A stretch of DNA of 64,000 bases from Flavobacterium sp. N1736 (GTDB lineage: Bacteria > Bacteroidota > Bacteroidia > Flavobacteriales > Flavobacteriaceae): NCBI RefSeq assembly GCF_025947065.1, contig NZ_CP109994.1, forward strand, positions 806,001-870,000. Direction: 5' to 3'. Below the pieces are notes generated by a model. It searched no databases. It saw only the letters and a program-made list of their open reading frames with translations, and was not told where the DNA came from. The position numbers were made by a program, and so were the translations under genes. Shown here piece after piece: positions 1 to 8,485 of this stretch. Position 1 is the first letter of the stretch; every line of letters begins with the position of its first letter.

Positions 1-613
1 TTCTCATTTCTTTAACCACAGCCTGCATAATCGCATCAACTGTTTGTCCGAGATCTGTGACATAATCAGATTTTGTTGTTCCTGTCCAGATTAATTTATT
101 TTCTTTTAATGAAAAAATATTGGTTTCTACCATATACGAAGTGGTTTCCTGATAATATCCCGGATCATAAAAGCTAGGCGAGTACATTCCGTACCAGTTT
201 CCAAAACCGTAACCGTACATTCCTGTGTACATCCCATCAAAACCACCGTAATACATTCCTGTATAAGTTCCGGGAACGTAATTTGTTTCTTTTTCAGTAC
301 TTACTAAACGCATTGTGATAACTCCGTCAAAATTTTCATCTTGCAGAATTTTTAATTTTTGTTCTTTTGTAAGTTGTGCTGTAGTTTCGTTTAAATATTG
401 ATAGGAAGTTTTAAAAATTTCATTACCGGCAGCAATTCTATTTTCGGCTACTCTTCTCGAAGCTTCGTCTTTCACCAATACTACAACCAAAACTTTTTTA
501 AAATGTTCCTGAGCTATTGTTATTTTTGGATCTCTCCAACTATTTACAATCGAAGTGTTACTGCTGCAACCCGAAAGTATAATTGCAGTTAATAGAATTA
601 GGTACTTTTTCAT
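1..613 (-). CDS. Putative outer-membrane lipoprotein, 3' end outside window
   Basis: The reading frame starts at the ATG whose complement is 611-613 and runs leftwards off the window, so about 204 residues are visible and no stop is seen. The N-terminus (MKKYLILL, then a lipobox LSGC at residues 13-16) is a lipoprotein signal peptide, so the mature protein should be lipidated on Cys16. An NSWRDPK motif just after it resembles the start of DUF4136-like lipoproteins. Around residues 110-145 there is a Gly/Tyr/Met-rich stretch (repeated GMY), unusual and probably surface exposed. Its function is unknown. It is convergent with nothing visible; smpB lies upstream on the same strand with a gap of about 78 bases. 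Confidence 0.75.
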   Translation of the reverse strand, partial: MKKYLILLTAIILSGCSSNTSIVNSWRDPKITIAQEHFKKVLVVVLVKDEASRRVAENRIAAGNEIFKTSYQYLNETTAQLTKEQKLKILQDENFDGVITMRLVSTEKETNYVPGTYTGMYYGGFDGMYTGMYGYGFGNWYGMYSPSFYDPGYYQETTSYMVETNIFSLKENKLIWTGTTKSDYVTDLGQTVDAIMQAVVKEMR

Positions 614-691
614 TTCTTCTTATTTTAAATTAAATTGTAGTAAAAATAAGAATAAAATATTAAAAAATGTTCTTTTACAGTAAATTAAGAT

Positions 692-1147
692 TTAGTTGTA
701 TGCCTTTTTAATACGATCAAGATCTCGTTTTGTATCTTGTTCTTTTAAAGATTCACGTTTGTCGTAGTTTTTCTTTCCTTTACAAAGACCAATTTGCAGT
801 TTTGCAAGACCTTTTTCGTTAGTAAATAGCTTTAACGGAACAATAGTTAATCCTTTTGCCTGTACACTTTTATGAAGACTTTTTAATTCTTTTTTGTTTA
901 AAAGCAATTTTCGTTCACTTCTTGATTTATGATTAAATTGATTTCCAAAAGAATATTCTTCAATATAAGTATTAATGGCAAAAAGTTCCAGATTACTAAA
1001 TTCGCAAAAACTCTCTGTAATATTAGCTTTTCCTAAACGTATAGATTTAATTTCGGTACCGGATAAAACGATTCCGGCTGTATAAGTGTCGATGATTTCA
1101 TAATCAAATCGAGCTCTTTTATTAAGTATATTGACTGTTTTTAACAT
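692..1147 (-). CDS. smpB: SsrA-binding protein SmpB
   Basis: This 151-residue protein has the normal SmpB length. SmpB binds tmRNA and delivers it to stalled ribosomes for trans-translation. The N-terminal beta-barrel segment with [14 protein letters not shown] (about residues 31-44) and the C-terminal basic tail starting at KGKKNYDKR are the recognisable family signatures; the tail folds in the ribosomal decoding centre in known SmpB proteins. The ATG lies only seven bases after a TAAATTTG promoter element on the minus strand, so the transcript is probably leaderless or nearly so. It is divergent from the VF530-type gene at 1218. Confidence 0.96.
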   Translation of the reverse strand: MLKTVNILNKRARFDYEIIDTYTAGIVLSGTEIKSIRLGKANITESFCEFSNLELFAINTYIEEYSFGNQFNHKSRSERKLLLNKKELKSLHKSVQAKGLTIVPLKLFTNEKGLAKLQIGLCKGKKNYDKRESLKEQDTKRDLDRIKKAYN

Positions 1148-1154
1148 AGTGTGA

Positions 1155-1185
1155 CAAATTTAGTAACAAATAAACGAAAGAGCAA
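1155..1185 (-). promoter_or_regulatory. Bacteroidota-type promoter of smpB
   Basis: On the minus strand TTG (1185-1183), a 20-base spacer and TAAATTTG (1162-1155) match the Bacteroidota sigma pattern. Transcription would start within a few bases of the smpB ATG at 1147. The TTG is half of the CAATTG palindrome at 1183-1188 that also gives the plus-strand promoter. Confidence 0.6.
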
Positions 1186-1213
1186 TTGTTTTTACATAAA
1201 TGATATAAATTTG
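1186..1213 (+). promoter_or_regulatory. Bacteroidota-type promoter of the VF530-like gene
   Basis: TTG (1186-1188), a 17-base spacer and TAAATTTG (1206-1213) match the Bacteroidota promoter pattern. The ATG at 1218 is only four bases past the -7 box, implying a leaderless mRNA. Confidence 0.65.
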
Positions 1214-1217
1214 CATT

Positions 1218-1448
1218 ATGGAAAAGCAAGCATCTAAAGATCCGTTACACGGAATTACACTTCAAAAAATAGTAGAATCTCTGGTAGAATATTATGGTTT
1301 TGATACATTATCAGAATTAATTCCCATAAAATGTTTTCTTTCAAATCCTAGTGTAAAATCCAGCTTAACTTTTTTAAGAAAAACCGATTGGGCTCGTAAA
1401 AAAGTAGAAGATTTGTATATAAAATCTTTGCCTAAATTGGCGAAGTAA
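1218..1448 (+). CDS. VF530-family DNA-binding protein
   Basis: A 76-residue protein that matches the small VF530 (DUF2132) family as I recall it, with the conserved KDPLHGITL near residue 6 and the FLRKTDWAR motif near residue 54. Members are small helical proteins thought to bind DNA; the biological role is not known. The gene is single, divergent from smpB, and its stop codon directly abuts the stop codon of the convergent gene at 1449 with no spacing, so the two share no obvious terminator. Confidence 0.85.
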   Translation: MEKQASKDPLHGITLQKIVESLVEYYGFDTLSELIPIKCFLSNPSVKSSLTFLRKTDWARKKVEDLYIKSLPKLAK

Positions 1449-2003
1449 TTATAATTTATACGAAATCATGACACCGCCACGATACGGAAGCCATTCGCCG
1501 CTTTTGTTCCAATTTTGTGCTTTTTCATATCTTCCCGGAGTTCCGTCGTTGTAATATCCATGATAAAACCCTTGATGCCAGCCACCGCCTGCAAAAATAT
1601 CAATAACAAATTTATCGTTTAGTTTAATATTATAACCAACAGTAACACCTAAACGGTAACCAAAACCGTGCTCGTATTTATTACTATCCCAATAGTTCCA
1701 TTTTTGTAATTCATAAATATCCGGTCCTGCATTTGCTCCAATATAAAAACCGTTGTATTTTTCTTTAAAATGATAACGAACTTCAGGAGTTAATGTGTAA
1801 AATTTCATTGGATTATGTCCATTTACAGATTCCCAAAAAGAAGCCATAACATCAACACTAAAAGTAGTTTTCTCGCCAATACTTGTTTCAATTCCTAGAT
1901 TTGGTATAGCAACCAAAGCCGTAGCAGCATTAAATTTTATATAAGTTTGACTCTGTGATTGAACTGAAAAGAAAAGAACAAACAAAATGAGTAATTTTTT
2001 CAT
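1449..2003 (-). CDS. DUF3575-like outer-membrane beta-barrel protein
   Basis: The protein has a signal peptide (MKKLLILFVLFF, cleavage after SQSQ) and about 160 mature residues with alternating aromatic/polar strands, ending in a strand YRGGVMISYKL, as in small outer-membrane barrels. The spacing of glycine and aromatic residues resembles DUF3575 proteins of Bacteroidota. The start at 2003 is preferred over a TTG seven codons upstream because it gives a clean signal peptide. Its function is unknown. Convergent with the VF530-like gene. Confidence 0.7.
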   Translation of the reverse strand: MKKLLILFVLFFSVQSQSQTYIKFNAATALVAIPNLGIETSIGEKTTFSVDVMASFWESVNGHNPMKFYTLTPEVRYHFKEKYNGFYIGANAGPDIYELQKWNYWDSNKYEHGFGYRLGVTVGYNIKLNDKFVIDIFAGGGWHQGFYHGYYNDGTPGRYEKAQNWNKSGEWLPYRGGVMISYKL

Positions 2004-2130
2004 AAAAGAAGTTTTCGTGTACAAAAGAAATAAAGCTTAAATACTTATTTCGCGTGCAAATATAACGTAATACGATTGTTCCTATTGTGAAAAATAGTGT
2101 ATTTGATTACTTTTTTTTTGCAAAAAGCTC

Positions 2131-2679
2131 TTACTTGTCTAATAACGAATAAATTACTTTATCTAAAAAACGCCCTTCATAAAATTCTGATTCTTTAAAA
2201 TGTGCTTCTTTAACAAAACCACATTTTTGCAGTACCTTTTCCGAAGCAAAATTTTCCGGATCGATAACGGCTTCAATAGAATGTAGCTTTAAATCATCAA
2301 AACCATATCTGTTTAATCTATTTACGGCTTCAGGAATAATTCCCTTTCCATGAAACTCAGGTAGTAACATATAGCCAATTTCGGCACGGAAATTTTCAGG
2401 CTGCATTCTGTAAAAACCAATAATTCCCAATAATTTAGGATTACCTTTTAAAGTAATAGCCCAATTAATTCCCACATTGGTTTCAATTTTTTCGTCAATC
2501 ATAGCAATATGTTCGAGCGCATCTTCAGTATTTTTCACTAAAGGTCTCGGAATATATTTCATGGTTTCAGGATTTGAACGCAATTCAAAAATTTCGTTTA
2601 CATCGTCATTTGCAATCCGTCTTAAAAGTAAACGCTCAGTTTCTATAATTGGAAATGGAGAAAAGTTAAATTCCAGCAT
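2131..2679 (-). CDS. GNAT acetyltransferase, RimJ/RimL type
   Basis: A 182-residue GNAT enzyme that would transfer an acetyl group from acetyl-CoA to an amine. The family signatures are the opening ETERLLLRRI, the acetyl-CoA loop region PEFHGKGIIPEAVNRL (about residues 127-142), and ASEKVLQKCGFVKEA near residue 150. RimJ/RimL-like members modify N-terminal amines of ribosomal proteins or small molecules; the substrate here cannot be told. It lies nine bases after the aldose-epimerase gene on the same strand and is probably co-transcribed with it. Confidence 0.87.
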   Translation of the reverse strand: MLEFNFSPFPIIETERLLLRRIANDDVNEIFELRSNPETMKYIPRPLVKNTEDALEHIAMIDEKIETNVGINWAITLKGNPKLLGIIGFYRMQPENFRAEIGYMLLPEFHGKGIIPEAVNRLNRYGFDDLKLHSIEAVIDPENFASEKVLQKCGFVKEAHFKESEFYEGRFLDKVIYSLLDK

Positions 2680-2688
2680 TTTTTTATT

Positions 2689-3540
2689 TTATAATATTTG
2701 TAGACTAAATTTTGAGTGGAATGTTTGTTGTGCATCCAAAATTAAAATCCCTTCCTTTTCGAATAAATTACCTGAATTTTCTGCCGTGTCTGAGTAACCA
2801 AACCACGGCTCAATACACACAAACGGAGCCTGATCTTTTGTCCAGATTCCTAAACTCGGAAAATCTTCAAAATCAACTTTTACATACGGTTTTGAATTCT
2901 CAAGAATAGTGATGGAATTAGATTCCAGAGTTTTAAAAACCAAAGCATCATTTTCGAACAATTTATAATGCAGCGGAACCAAATTTTCAGTAGTCGCTAA
3001 AGTTTCTGTTTTATTCGAAATCAAATCATTTTCTAAGAGAGAATATTTTAAAACTTCATCTTTCTCAAATTTAAAAGCATAATTTTCAAAATTCTCAGAC
3101 AAAGCAATCGCAGGATGCGCACCTATAGAAAAAGGCATTTTAGTATCCCCTTTATTAATTACCTTATATTCAATATCCAAAGTAAATTCTTTAAGCGTAT
3201 AAATAAGCTGTAATTCAAACTCAAAAGGATATTTTTTCAGCGTTTCATTATTCGATTGTAATGAAAAAGTAGCGTTATTTTCAGTTTTATTAATCAATTG
3301 AAATTCCATATCGCGCGCAAAACCATGTCTTGGCAAATGATATTCTTTTTCATTAATCGTATAAGTATTGTTTTTTAAAGTTCCCACAATCGGAAAAAGA
3401 ACAGGAGAATGTTTTCCCCAAAAAACAGGATTCCCTTCCCAGATATGTTCTTTGTTTTGATTGTCTTTTAATGAAAACAATTCAGCTCCGGCATGTTTGA
3501 TAGAAGCTTTAAGTGTTGAATTTGATATTGTTGTGTTCAA
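2689..3540 (-). CDS. Aldose 1-epimerase family protein (LacX-like)
   Basis: A 283-residue cytoplasmic protein of the galactose mutarotase superfamily. The motifs LPRHGFARD (about residue 70) and FSIGAHPAI (about residue 140) carry the conserved histidines of LacX-like epimerases, and CIEPWFGYSD near residue 243 carries a conserved acidic residue. It would interconvert sugar anomers; the exact sugar is unknown. A TACATTTG element on the minus strand (3580-3573) may be its -7 box. It heads a likely two-gene operon with the GNAT at 2131. Confidence 0.87.
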   Translation of the reverse strand: MNTTISNSTLKASIKHAGAELFSLKDNQNKEHIWEGNPVFWGKHSPVLFPIVGTLKNNTYTINEKEYHLPRHGFARDMEFQLINKTENNATFSLQSNNETLKKYPFEFELQLIYTLKEFTLDIEYKVINKGDTKMPFSIGAHPAIALSENFENYAFKFEKDEVLKYSLLENDLISNKTETLATTENLVPLHYKLFENDALVFKTLESNSITILENSKPYVKVDFEDFPSLGIWTKDQAPFVCIEPWFGYSDTAENSGNLFEKEGILILDAQQTFHSKFSLQIL

Positions 3541-3727
3541 AATTATATAATTGAAAGAAATTAGTTTTTATCCAAATGTAAATATATTTTTTAAAATTTA
3601 GTTTTTCTAAGAAAATCGCTTAAATTATTTTTTTGATAAAATTTTGCTAAACTTTAATTTAAGGTTAAATTTTTCTCTGTAAATAGCTTTTTTTTTCATT
3701 AATTTGCTACATAAACAGCTAAAAAAT

Positions 3728-5995
3728 ATGAAAAAACAATCCTCAAAAGCCTTATTAACCATGGCTTTGTTTGTAGGGATTTCTTCTGTTTGGGCACAGC
3801 AAACGCCAGCTACAACAGCAGTAACCCCTGTTAATAATTACAATTATCACGATGCTTTTGCACCACATTTTTACACTAAAAATGGTACAACAACCCGTTC
3901 TGCCAGTGGTCAGCCCGGAGTTGAATATTGGCAAAACAGAGCCGATTATCAAATAACGGCAAAATTAAATGCAACATCAAACGAAATTGTTGCTACAGAT
4001 GAAATCACGTATACTAATAATAGTCCGGATAAATTAGGATTTGTTTGGCTGAATTTAGATCAGAATTTATTCAAAGAAGATTCACGAGGAAACGCCGTTG
4101 TGCCTTTAACCGGAAGCCGTAACGGAGCTCAGGGTCAGGTTTTTGACGGTGGAAATAAAATTAAATCTGTAAAAGTAATTTTTGGAAAGAAAAAAACAGA
4201 AACAGATGTAAAATACATAGTTACAGATACGAGAATGCAAATTTTCCTTCCCGAAGAATTAGCTTCAAAAGGAGGATCTGTAAAAATTAAAATCGAATTT
4301 TCATTCATTGCTCCTTTTGAAGGATCTGACAGAATGGGAGTTTTAGAAACTAAAAACGGAAAAATCTTTACAATTGCACAATGGTATCCGCGTATGTGCG
4401 TGTATGATGATGTAAGAGGCTGGAATACAGCGCCGTATTTAGGAGCTTCTGAATTCTATTTAGAATATGGAGATTTTGATGTAAAAATTACAACTCCGGC
4501 AAATCATTATGTTGTAGCATCGGGAGAATTATTAAACGGTGCCGAAGTATTGCCTGCAGACCAGTTTAAGCGTTATGCAGAAGCGAAACAAAGTGATAAA
4601 ACAGTTATAATTCGTTCTGCCGAAGAAGTTGCTGCAACTGCAAATACAAACGCAACCGCTGAAAAAACATGGCATTATCAAATTAAAAATGCACGTGATT
4701 TTTCATGGGCATCATCTCCGGCTTTTATCTTAGACGGAGCAAAAATAAACCTGCCAAGTGGCAAAAAAGCATTAGCATTATCTGCTTATCCGGTAGAAAG
4801 TAATGGTAATGATGCGTACGGACGTTCAACTGAATATGTAAAATCATCCATAGAAAATTATTCAAAAAGATGGTTTGAATATCCTTATCCGGTAGCGACA
4901 AACGTAGCAGGAAATGAAGGCGGAATGGAATATCCGGGAATTGTTTTTTGTGGATGGAAATCTAAAGGAGATGATTTATGGGGTGTTACAGATCACGAAT
5001 TCGGACACATTTGGTTTCCTATGATTGTAGGTTCAAACGAGCGTTTATTTGCGTGGATGGATGAAGGATTTAATACTTTTATCAACTCAGTAAGTTCGTA
5101 TGATTTTAATAATGGAGAATACAAACAGCCGGCTTCTAATTTACACGAAGACGCAGAAAGCTTAACCAGCCCAAAATTAGAAACTATTATGAGCTCTCCT
5201 GATAATATGAAGGAGGCGAATATTGGTACTTTGTGTTATTTTAAACCAAGTGCAGGTTTAACGATTTTGAGAGAACAAGTGCTTGGAGAAGAGCGTTTTG
5301 ACAAAGCATTACGCACTTATGTAGAGCGTTGGGCATACAAACATCCAACTCCTGATGATTTTTTCAGAACAATTGAAAATGTTGCGGGAGAAGATTTAAG
5401 CTGGTTCTGGAGAAGCTGGTTTGTAAACAACTGGCGTTTTGACCAGGGAATCAATTCTATTAAATATGTAAAAAATGATCCTTCAAAAGGAGTTGTGATT
5501 ACTGTTGAGAATTTTGATAAAATGCCAATGCCAATTGTTTTGGATGTAAAAACAAAAAGCGGAAGAATAACCAGAGTTAAATTACCTGTAGAAATCTGGC
5601 AGCGTAACAATGTTTGGTCTTTCAAACATAATTCAACAGAAGAAATTGAAAGTATTACACTTGATCCTGATCATGCATTCCCTGATTATAAAGAAAGTAA
5701 TAATGTGTGGAAAGCGGGAAACGGAACAATTGAAAAAGATATTATCCTTGACGGATATTTAGGTAATTATGTTACTGTAAAATCACCTTTAACAGTTGAA
5801 TTAACGGAGAAAAACAGTGTATTAAGTGCAGAACTTCCAAACTATCCAAAATTCACTTTATCTCCAGTTGCAGGAGAAAAAGATACATTCGAATCTAAAA
5901 GAGCAGGATTAAAATTCAAATTTAATGAAGCCAAAACAGGTTTTGACATGATACTTACAGAAAATGGACAAGTAATACCATTTACTAAAAAATAA
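3728..5995 (+). CDS. Secreted M1-family zinc metallopeptidase
   Basis: A 755-residue aminopeptidase-type enzyme. The ATG at 3728 is chosen because it gives a clean signal peptide ([10 protein letters not shown], cleavage after WAQ); an upstream TTG would add eight residues. The zinc site is HEFGH at residues 423-427 with the third ligand Glu446 in DEGFN, exactly 18 residues later. [10 protein letters not shown] near residue 400 takes the place of the GAMEN exopeptidase motif. The large N-terminal beta domain and the C-terminal beta region fit the family. Expected to trim peptides in the periplasm or outside. A single-gene unit ending in a hairpin terminator at 6021. Confidence 0.92.
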   Translation: MKKQSSKALLTMALFVGISSVWAQQTPATTAVTPVNNYNYHDAFAPHFYTKNGTTTRSASGQPGVEYWQNRADYQITAKLNATSNEIVATDEITYTNNSPDKLGFVWLNLDQNLFKEDSRGNAVVPLTGSRNGAQGQVFDGGNKIKSVKVIFGKKKTETDVKYIVTDTRMQIFLPEELASKGGSVKIKIEFSFIAPFEGSDRMGVLETKNGKIFTIAQWYPRMCVYDDVRGWNTAPYLGASEFYLEYGDFDVKITTPANHYVVASGELLNGAEVLPADQFKRYAEAKQSDKTVIIRSAEEVAATANTNATAEKTWHYQIKNARDFSWASSPAFILDGAKINLPSGKKALALSAYPVESNGNDAYGRSTEYVKSSIENYSKRWFEYPYPVATNVAGNEGGMEYPGIVFCGWKSKGDDLWGVTDHEFGHIWFPMIVGSNERLFAWMDEGFNTFINSVSSYDFNNGEYKQPASNLHEDAESLTSPKLETIMSSPDNMKEANIGTLCYFKPSAGLTILREQVLGEERFDKALRTYVERWAYKHPTPDDFFRTIENVAGEDLSWFWRSWFVNNWRFDQGINSIKYVKNDPSKGVVITVENFDKMPMPIVLDVKTKSGRITRVKLPVEIWQRNNVWSFKHNSTEEIESITLDPDHAFPDYKESNNVWKAGNGTIEKDIILDGYLGNYVTVKSPLTVELTEKNSVLSAELPNYPKFTLSPVAGEKDTFESKRAGLKFKFNEAKTGFDMILTENGQVIPFTKK

Positions 5996-6020
5996 TAATT
6001 AAAAAATATAAAATATTTAA

Positions 6021-6058
6021 AACCCGATAGCTATTTGTAGTTATCGGGTTTTATTTTG
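6021..6058 (+). terminator. Rho-independent terminator after the M1 peptidase
   Basis: The arms AACCCGATAGCTA and TAGTTATCGGGTT pair around a TTTG loop and are followed by a T-rich tract. Confidence 0.85.
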
Positions 6059-6060
6059 GT

Positions 6061-6116
6061 TTCAAGTTTCAAGTTTCAGGTTTCAAGTTTCAAGTTTCAA
6101 GTTTCAAGTTTCAGGT
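6061..6116. repeat. Eight tandem 7-base repeats (TTCAAGT/TTCAGGT)
   Basis: Eight units of seven bases run without a break; six are TTCAAGT and units 3 and 8 are TTCAGGT. The same heptamer occurs at 9463-9597, 60690-60740, 60870-60910 and 61575-61625. A second array of ACCTTAG-like units follows at about 6145-6177. The rest of the gap up to 6229 is AT-rich without visible genes. Confidence 0.9.
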
Positions 6117-6229
6117 GTGGCTAGTTTAGTTCACGAAAAGAAAACCTTAGAACCTTAGTAACTTAGAACCTTAGCATTTAAAAAAAAATAACATTACATT
6201 AAAAAAATGTTAGAATTTTAATTTTTTGT

Positions 6230-6258
6230 TTTGTAAATTAAAAAATAGTGTACTTTTG
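6230..6258 (+). promoter_or_regulatory. Promoter of the arginine/proline cluster
   Basis: TTTG (6230-6233), a 17-base spacer and TACTTTTG (6251-6258) fit the Bacteroidota consensus exactly. Transcription should begin near 6262-6266, about 320 bases before the first large gene, so the operon has a long leader. Confidence 0.75.
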
Positions 6259-6263
6259 CACCG

Positions 6264-6350
6264 ATGAATAAAATAAGTTTACATATAACTTCTTTGTCAC
6301 GGACAAACTCACCTGTAACTTCTCCCGAAGTACGGATACTATCTCTATAG
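6264..6350 (+). CDS. Possible 28-codon leader peptide before the arginine operon
   Basis: An ATG five bases after the -7 box opens a 28-codon frame that begins MNKISLHIT and ends VRILSL before TAG at 6348-6350. It is rich in Ser and Thr and has two Arg codons (positions 13 and 24), both the codon CGG, which looks rare in the neighbouring genes. No ribosome-binding site precedes it, so it would be translated from a leaderless mRNA. Position and size suit a regulatory leader peptide, but this is inference: the frame could be chance. Confidence 0.35.
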   Translation: MNKISLHITSLSRTNSPVTSPEVRILSL

Positions 6351-6412
6351 TATTCACAGAGTTTTTCGCCGCGTATTTATTTATATTCATTTTTCATTTT
6401 GAAATCACACAA

Positions 6413-6429
6413 TTTGTCCATTGGACAAA
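6413..6429. promoter_or_regulatory. Perfect 8-bp-arm palindrome in the arginine leader
   Basis: TTTGTCCA and TGGACAAA flank a single T. It sits in the transcribed leader about 155 bases before the GNAT gene. It could be an operator or part of an RNA structure. The remaining leader (6351-6585) holds no convincing gene and no riboswitch that I recognise. Confidence 0.4.
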
Positions 6430-6585
6430 CATATCCTGAAAGTATATATTATTTTAATTTTTTCCTGAATCAAGTTTTTGATTTTGAGAAAGTTACTTCT
6501 ATTTTGTCTATTTTTATTGGATCGGTTTTCAGATTTCAAACTAAACAATACGTTTTAATTTTTAACTCTAACTTCAACTATTGAA

Positions 6586-7227
6586 ATGAAAATCTCTATT
6601 GTTGTAACTCAGGAAGAACACTTCAAATTCGCACAGGAAATTTGCGATACGATAGAATCATCTGCTTTGTTAAGAGGTACAGGGATTGCTAAAAGAACTC
6701 CTGAATACATTCAGAAAAAAATGTCGAACGGTGATGCGATGATTGCTCTGGCAGATGGAAAATTTGCAGGTTTTTGTTATATCGAAAGTTGGCAGCACGG
6801 AAAATTCGTAGCACATTCCGGCCTAATTGTACATCCTGATTATAGAAACTTAGGTTTAGCGAAACAGATAAAATCAAAGGTTTTTGATTATTCGTTAAAG
6901 AAATATCCAGACGCAAAAATATTTGGTATTACAACCGGTTTGGCTGTAATGAAAATCAACTCAGATTTAGGATATAAACCAGTACCATTTTCAGAACTTA
7001 CAACAGATCCTAGTTTTTGGTCAGGCTGTAAAACATGTACCAATTTTGAAATTCTTAAAAGCAAAGAAAACAAAATGTGCTTGTGTACAGGAATGCTTTA
7101 CGATCCAAAAGATAAACCAAAAGGTCCGCCAAGACATCCTTTTAACGAAGCTGTTTTAAGCAGATTAAAAAAAATAAAACAAGCCTTATTCTTAAATAAA
7201 CTATTGTCGTTTATTTTTTTAACCTAA
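6586..7227 (+). CDS. GNAT acyltransferase, first gene of arginine operon; candidate N-acylglutamate synthase
   Basis: A 213-residue GNAT enzyme. The acyl-CoA region is seen at HSGLIVHPDYRNLGLAKQIK (about residues 79-98), where the usual R/Q-x-x-G-x-G/A is RNLGLA. Unusually the C-terminal third has four cysteines in a C-x2-C, C-x-C arrangement (Cys148, Cys151, Cys165, Cys167), which could bind zinc or an iron-sulfur cluster. The cluster contains every arginine step except the first, glutamate N-acylation, and this enzyme could supply it with acetyl- or succinyl-CoA. That role is inferred from position; the fold and cysteines are seen directly. Confidence 0.8.
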   Translation: MKISIVVTQEEHFKFAQEICDTIESSALLRGTGIAKRTPEYIQKKMSNGDAMIALADGKFAGFCYIESWQHGKFVAHSGLIVHPDYRNLGLAKQIKSKVFDYSLKKYPDAKIFGITTGLAVMKINSDLGYKPVPFSELTTDPSFWSGCKTCTNFEILKSKENKMCLCTGMLYDPKDKPKGPPRHPFNEAVLSRLKKIKQALFLNKLLSFIFLT

Positions 7228-7256
7228 GAATAAAACAAAAAAGAAATCTCAAACTT

Positions 7257-7277
7257 GCTAAATACGAAAGTATTAGC
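7257..7277 (+). other. Hairpin with GAAA loop between GNAT and argG
   Basis: GCTAAATAC, loop GAAA, GTATTAGC form a short stem with one bulged base, 14 bases before the argG ATG. A GNRA loop suggests an RNA structure affecting processing or argG translation; no T-tract follows, so it is not a terminator. Confidence 0.4.
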
Positions 7278-7291
7278 CTAAATTATAAAAA

Positions 7292-8485
7292 ATGAAAAAA
7301 GTTGTATTAGCTTATAGTGGAGGATTAGATACCTCGTATTGTTTGAAATATTTAAAAAATGAAAAAGGATACGAAGTTCACACCGTACTTGTAGATACAG
7401 GAGGATTTGATGAAGAAGAATTAACAGCGATTGAAAAAAGAGCTTATGAATTAGGAAGCGCACAACACGCAAACCTGACAATCATAGATAAATATTACGA
7501 TAAAGCTATAAAATATTTGATTTTCGGAAACGTATTAAAAAATAATACCTATCCATTATCAGTAAGTGCAGAGCGTGTTTTTCAGGCAATTGAAGCCATT
7601 AAATATGCTAAAAAAGTAGGAGCAAGCGCCATTGCACACGGAAGTACAGGAGCAGGAAATGACCAAATTCGTTTTGATTTGATCTTCCAGACCATTGCTC
7701 CGGAAATTGAAATTATCACGCCAATCAGAGATTTAAAACTTTCAAGACAAGAAGAAGTAGATTATTTAGCTAAAAACGGCGTTCACTATTCTTGGGAAAA
7801 AGCACAATATTCGATCAATAAAGGACTTTGGGGAACAAGCGTTGGAGGAAAAGAAACTCTAACTTCAAGTCAGCCATTGCCAAGTGAAGCATATCCTTCG
7901 CAATTGCAAAAAGAAGGCGAAGAAAAAGTGACCTTACATTTTGAACAAGGAGAATTAGTAGCATTAAATGGTAAAAAAGATGCTCCCGAAAGAAATATTG
8001 TAAGACTTGAAAAACTGGCAAGTGCGTATGCAATTGGCAGAGATATTCACGTAGGAGATACCATTATTGGAATCAAAGGAAGAGTTGGTTTTGAGGCTGC
8101 AGCTCCATTAATTATCATCAAAGCGCACCATTTATTAGAGAAACATACACTTGGTAAATGGCAGCAATACTGGAAAGAACAATTGGGAAACTGGTACGGA
8201 ATGTTATTTCACGAAGGTCAGTTTTTAGATCCTGTAATGCGTAACATCGAGACATTTTTGCAGGACACTCAAAAAACAGTAAACGGAACCGTAACGGTTT
8301 CATTAAAACCATATCATTTTTCGCTTGACGGAATCGAATCTAAAAATGATTTGATGAATACAGGTTTCGGTCAATACGGAGAAATGAACAACGCCTGGAC
8401 GTCAGACGATGCAAAAGGATTTATTAAGATTTTAGGAAATGCCCAAAACATATTTTCATCTGTAAACCATTTAAATCATGATTAA
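7292..8485 (+). CDS. argG: Argininosuccinate synthase
   Basis: A 397-residue enzyme that joins citrulline and aspartate with ATP to give argininosuccinate. The ATP-pyrophosphatase loop AYSGGLDTSY lies at residues 7-16, and HGSTGAGNDQIRF near residue 115 is the conserved substrate segment. Length is normal. Its 3' end overlaps argC by eight bases, so the two are translationally coupled. Confidence 0.97.
   Translation: MKKVVLAYSGGLDTSYCLKYLKNEKGYEVHTVLVDTGGFDEEELTAIEKRAYELGSAQHANLTIIDKYYDKAIKYLIFGNVLKNNTYPLSVSAERVFQAIEAIKYAKKVGASAIAHGSTGAGNDQIRFDLIFQTIAPEIEIITPIRDLKLSRQEEVDYLAKNGVHYSWEKAQYSINKGLWGTSVGGKETLTSSQPLPSEAYPSQLQKEGEEKVTLHFEQGELVALNGKKDAPERNIVRLEKLASAYAIGRDIHVGDTIIGIKGRVGFEAAAPLIIIKAHHLLEKHTLGKWQQYWKEQLGNWYGMLFHEGQFLDPVMRNIETFLQDTQKTVNGTVTVSLKPYHFSLDGIESKNDLMNTGFGQYGEMNNAWTSDDAKGFIKILGNAQNIFSSVNHLNHD

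Noticed and set aside
6399..6584. A 61-codon frame starting at TTG before the GNAT gene
   Set aside because: It needs a TTG start inside the leader palindrome region, is Phe-rich low-complexity sequence and ends one base before the real ATG; more likely non-coding leader.
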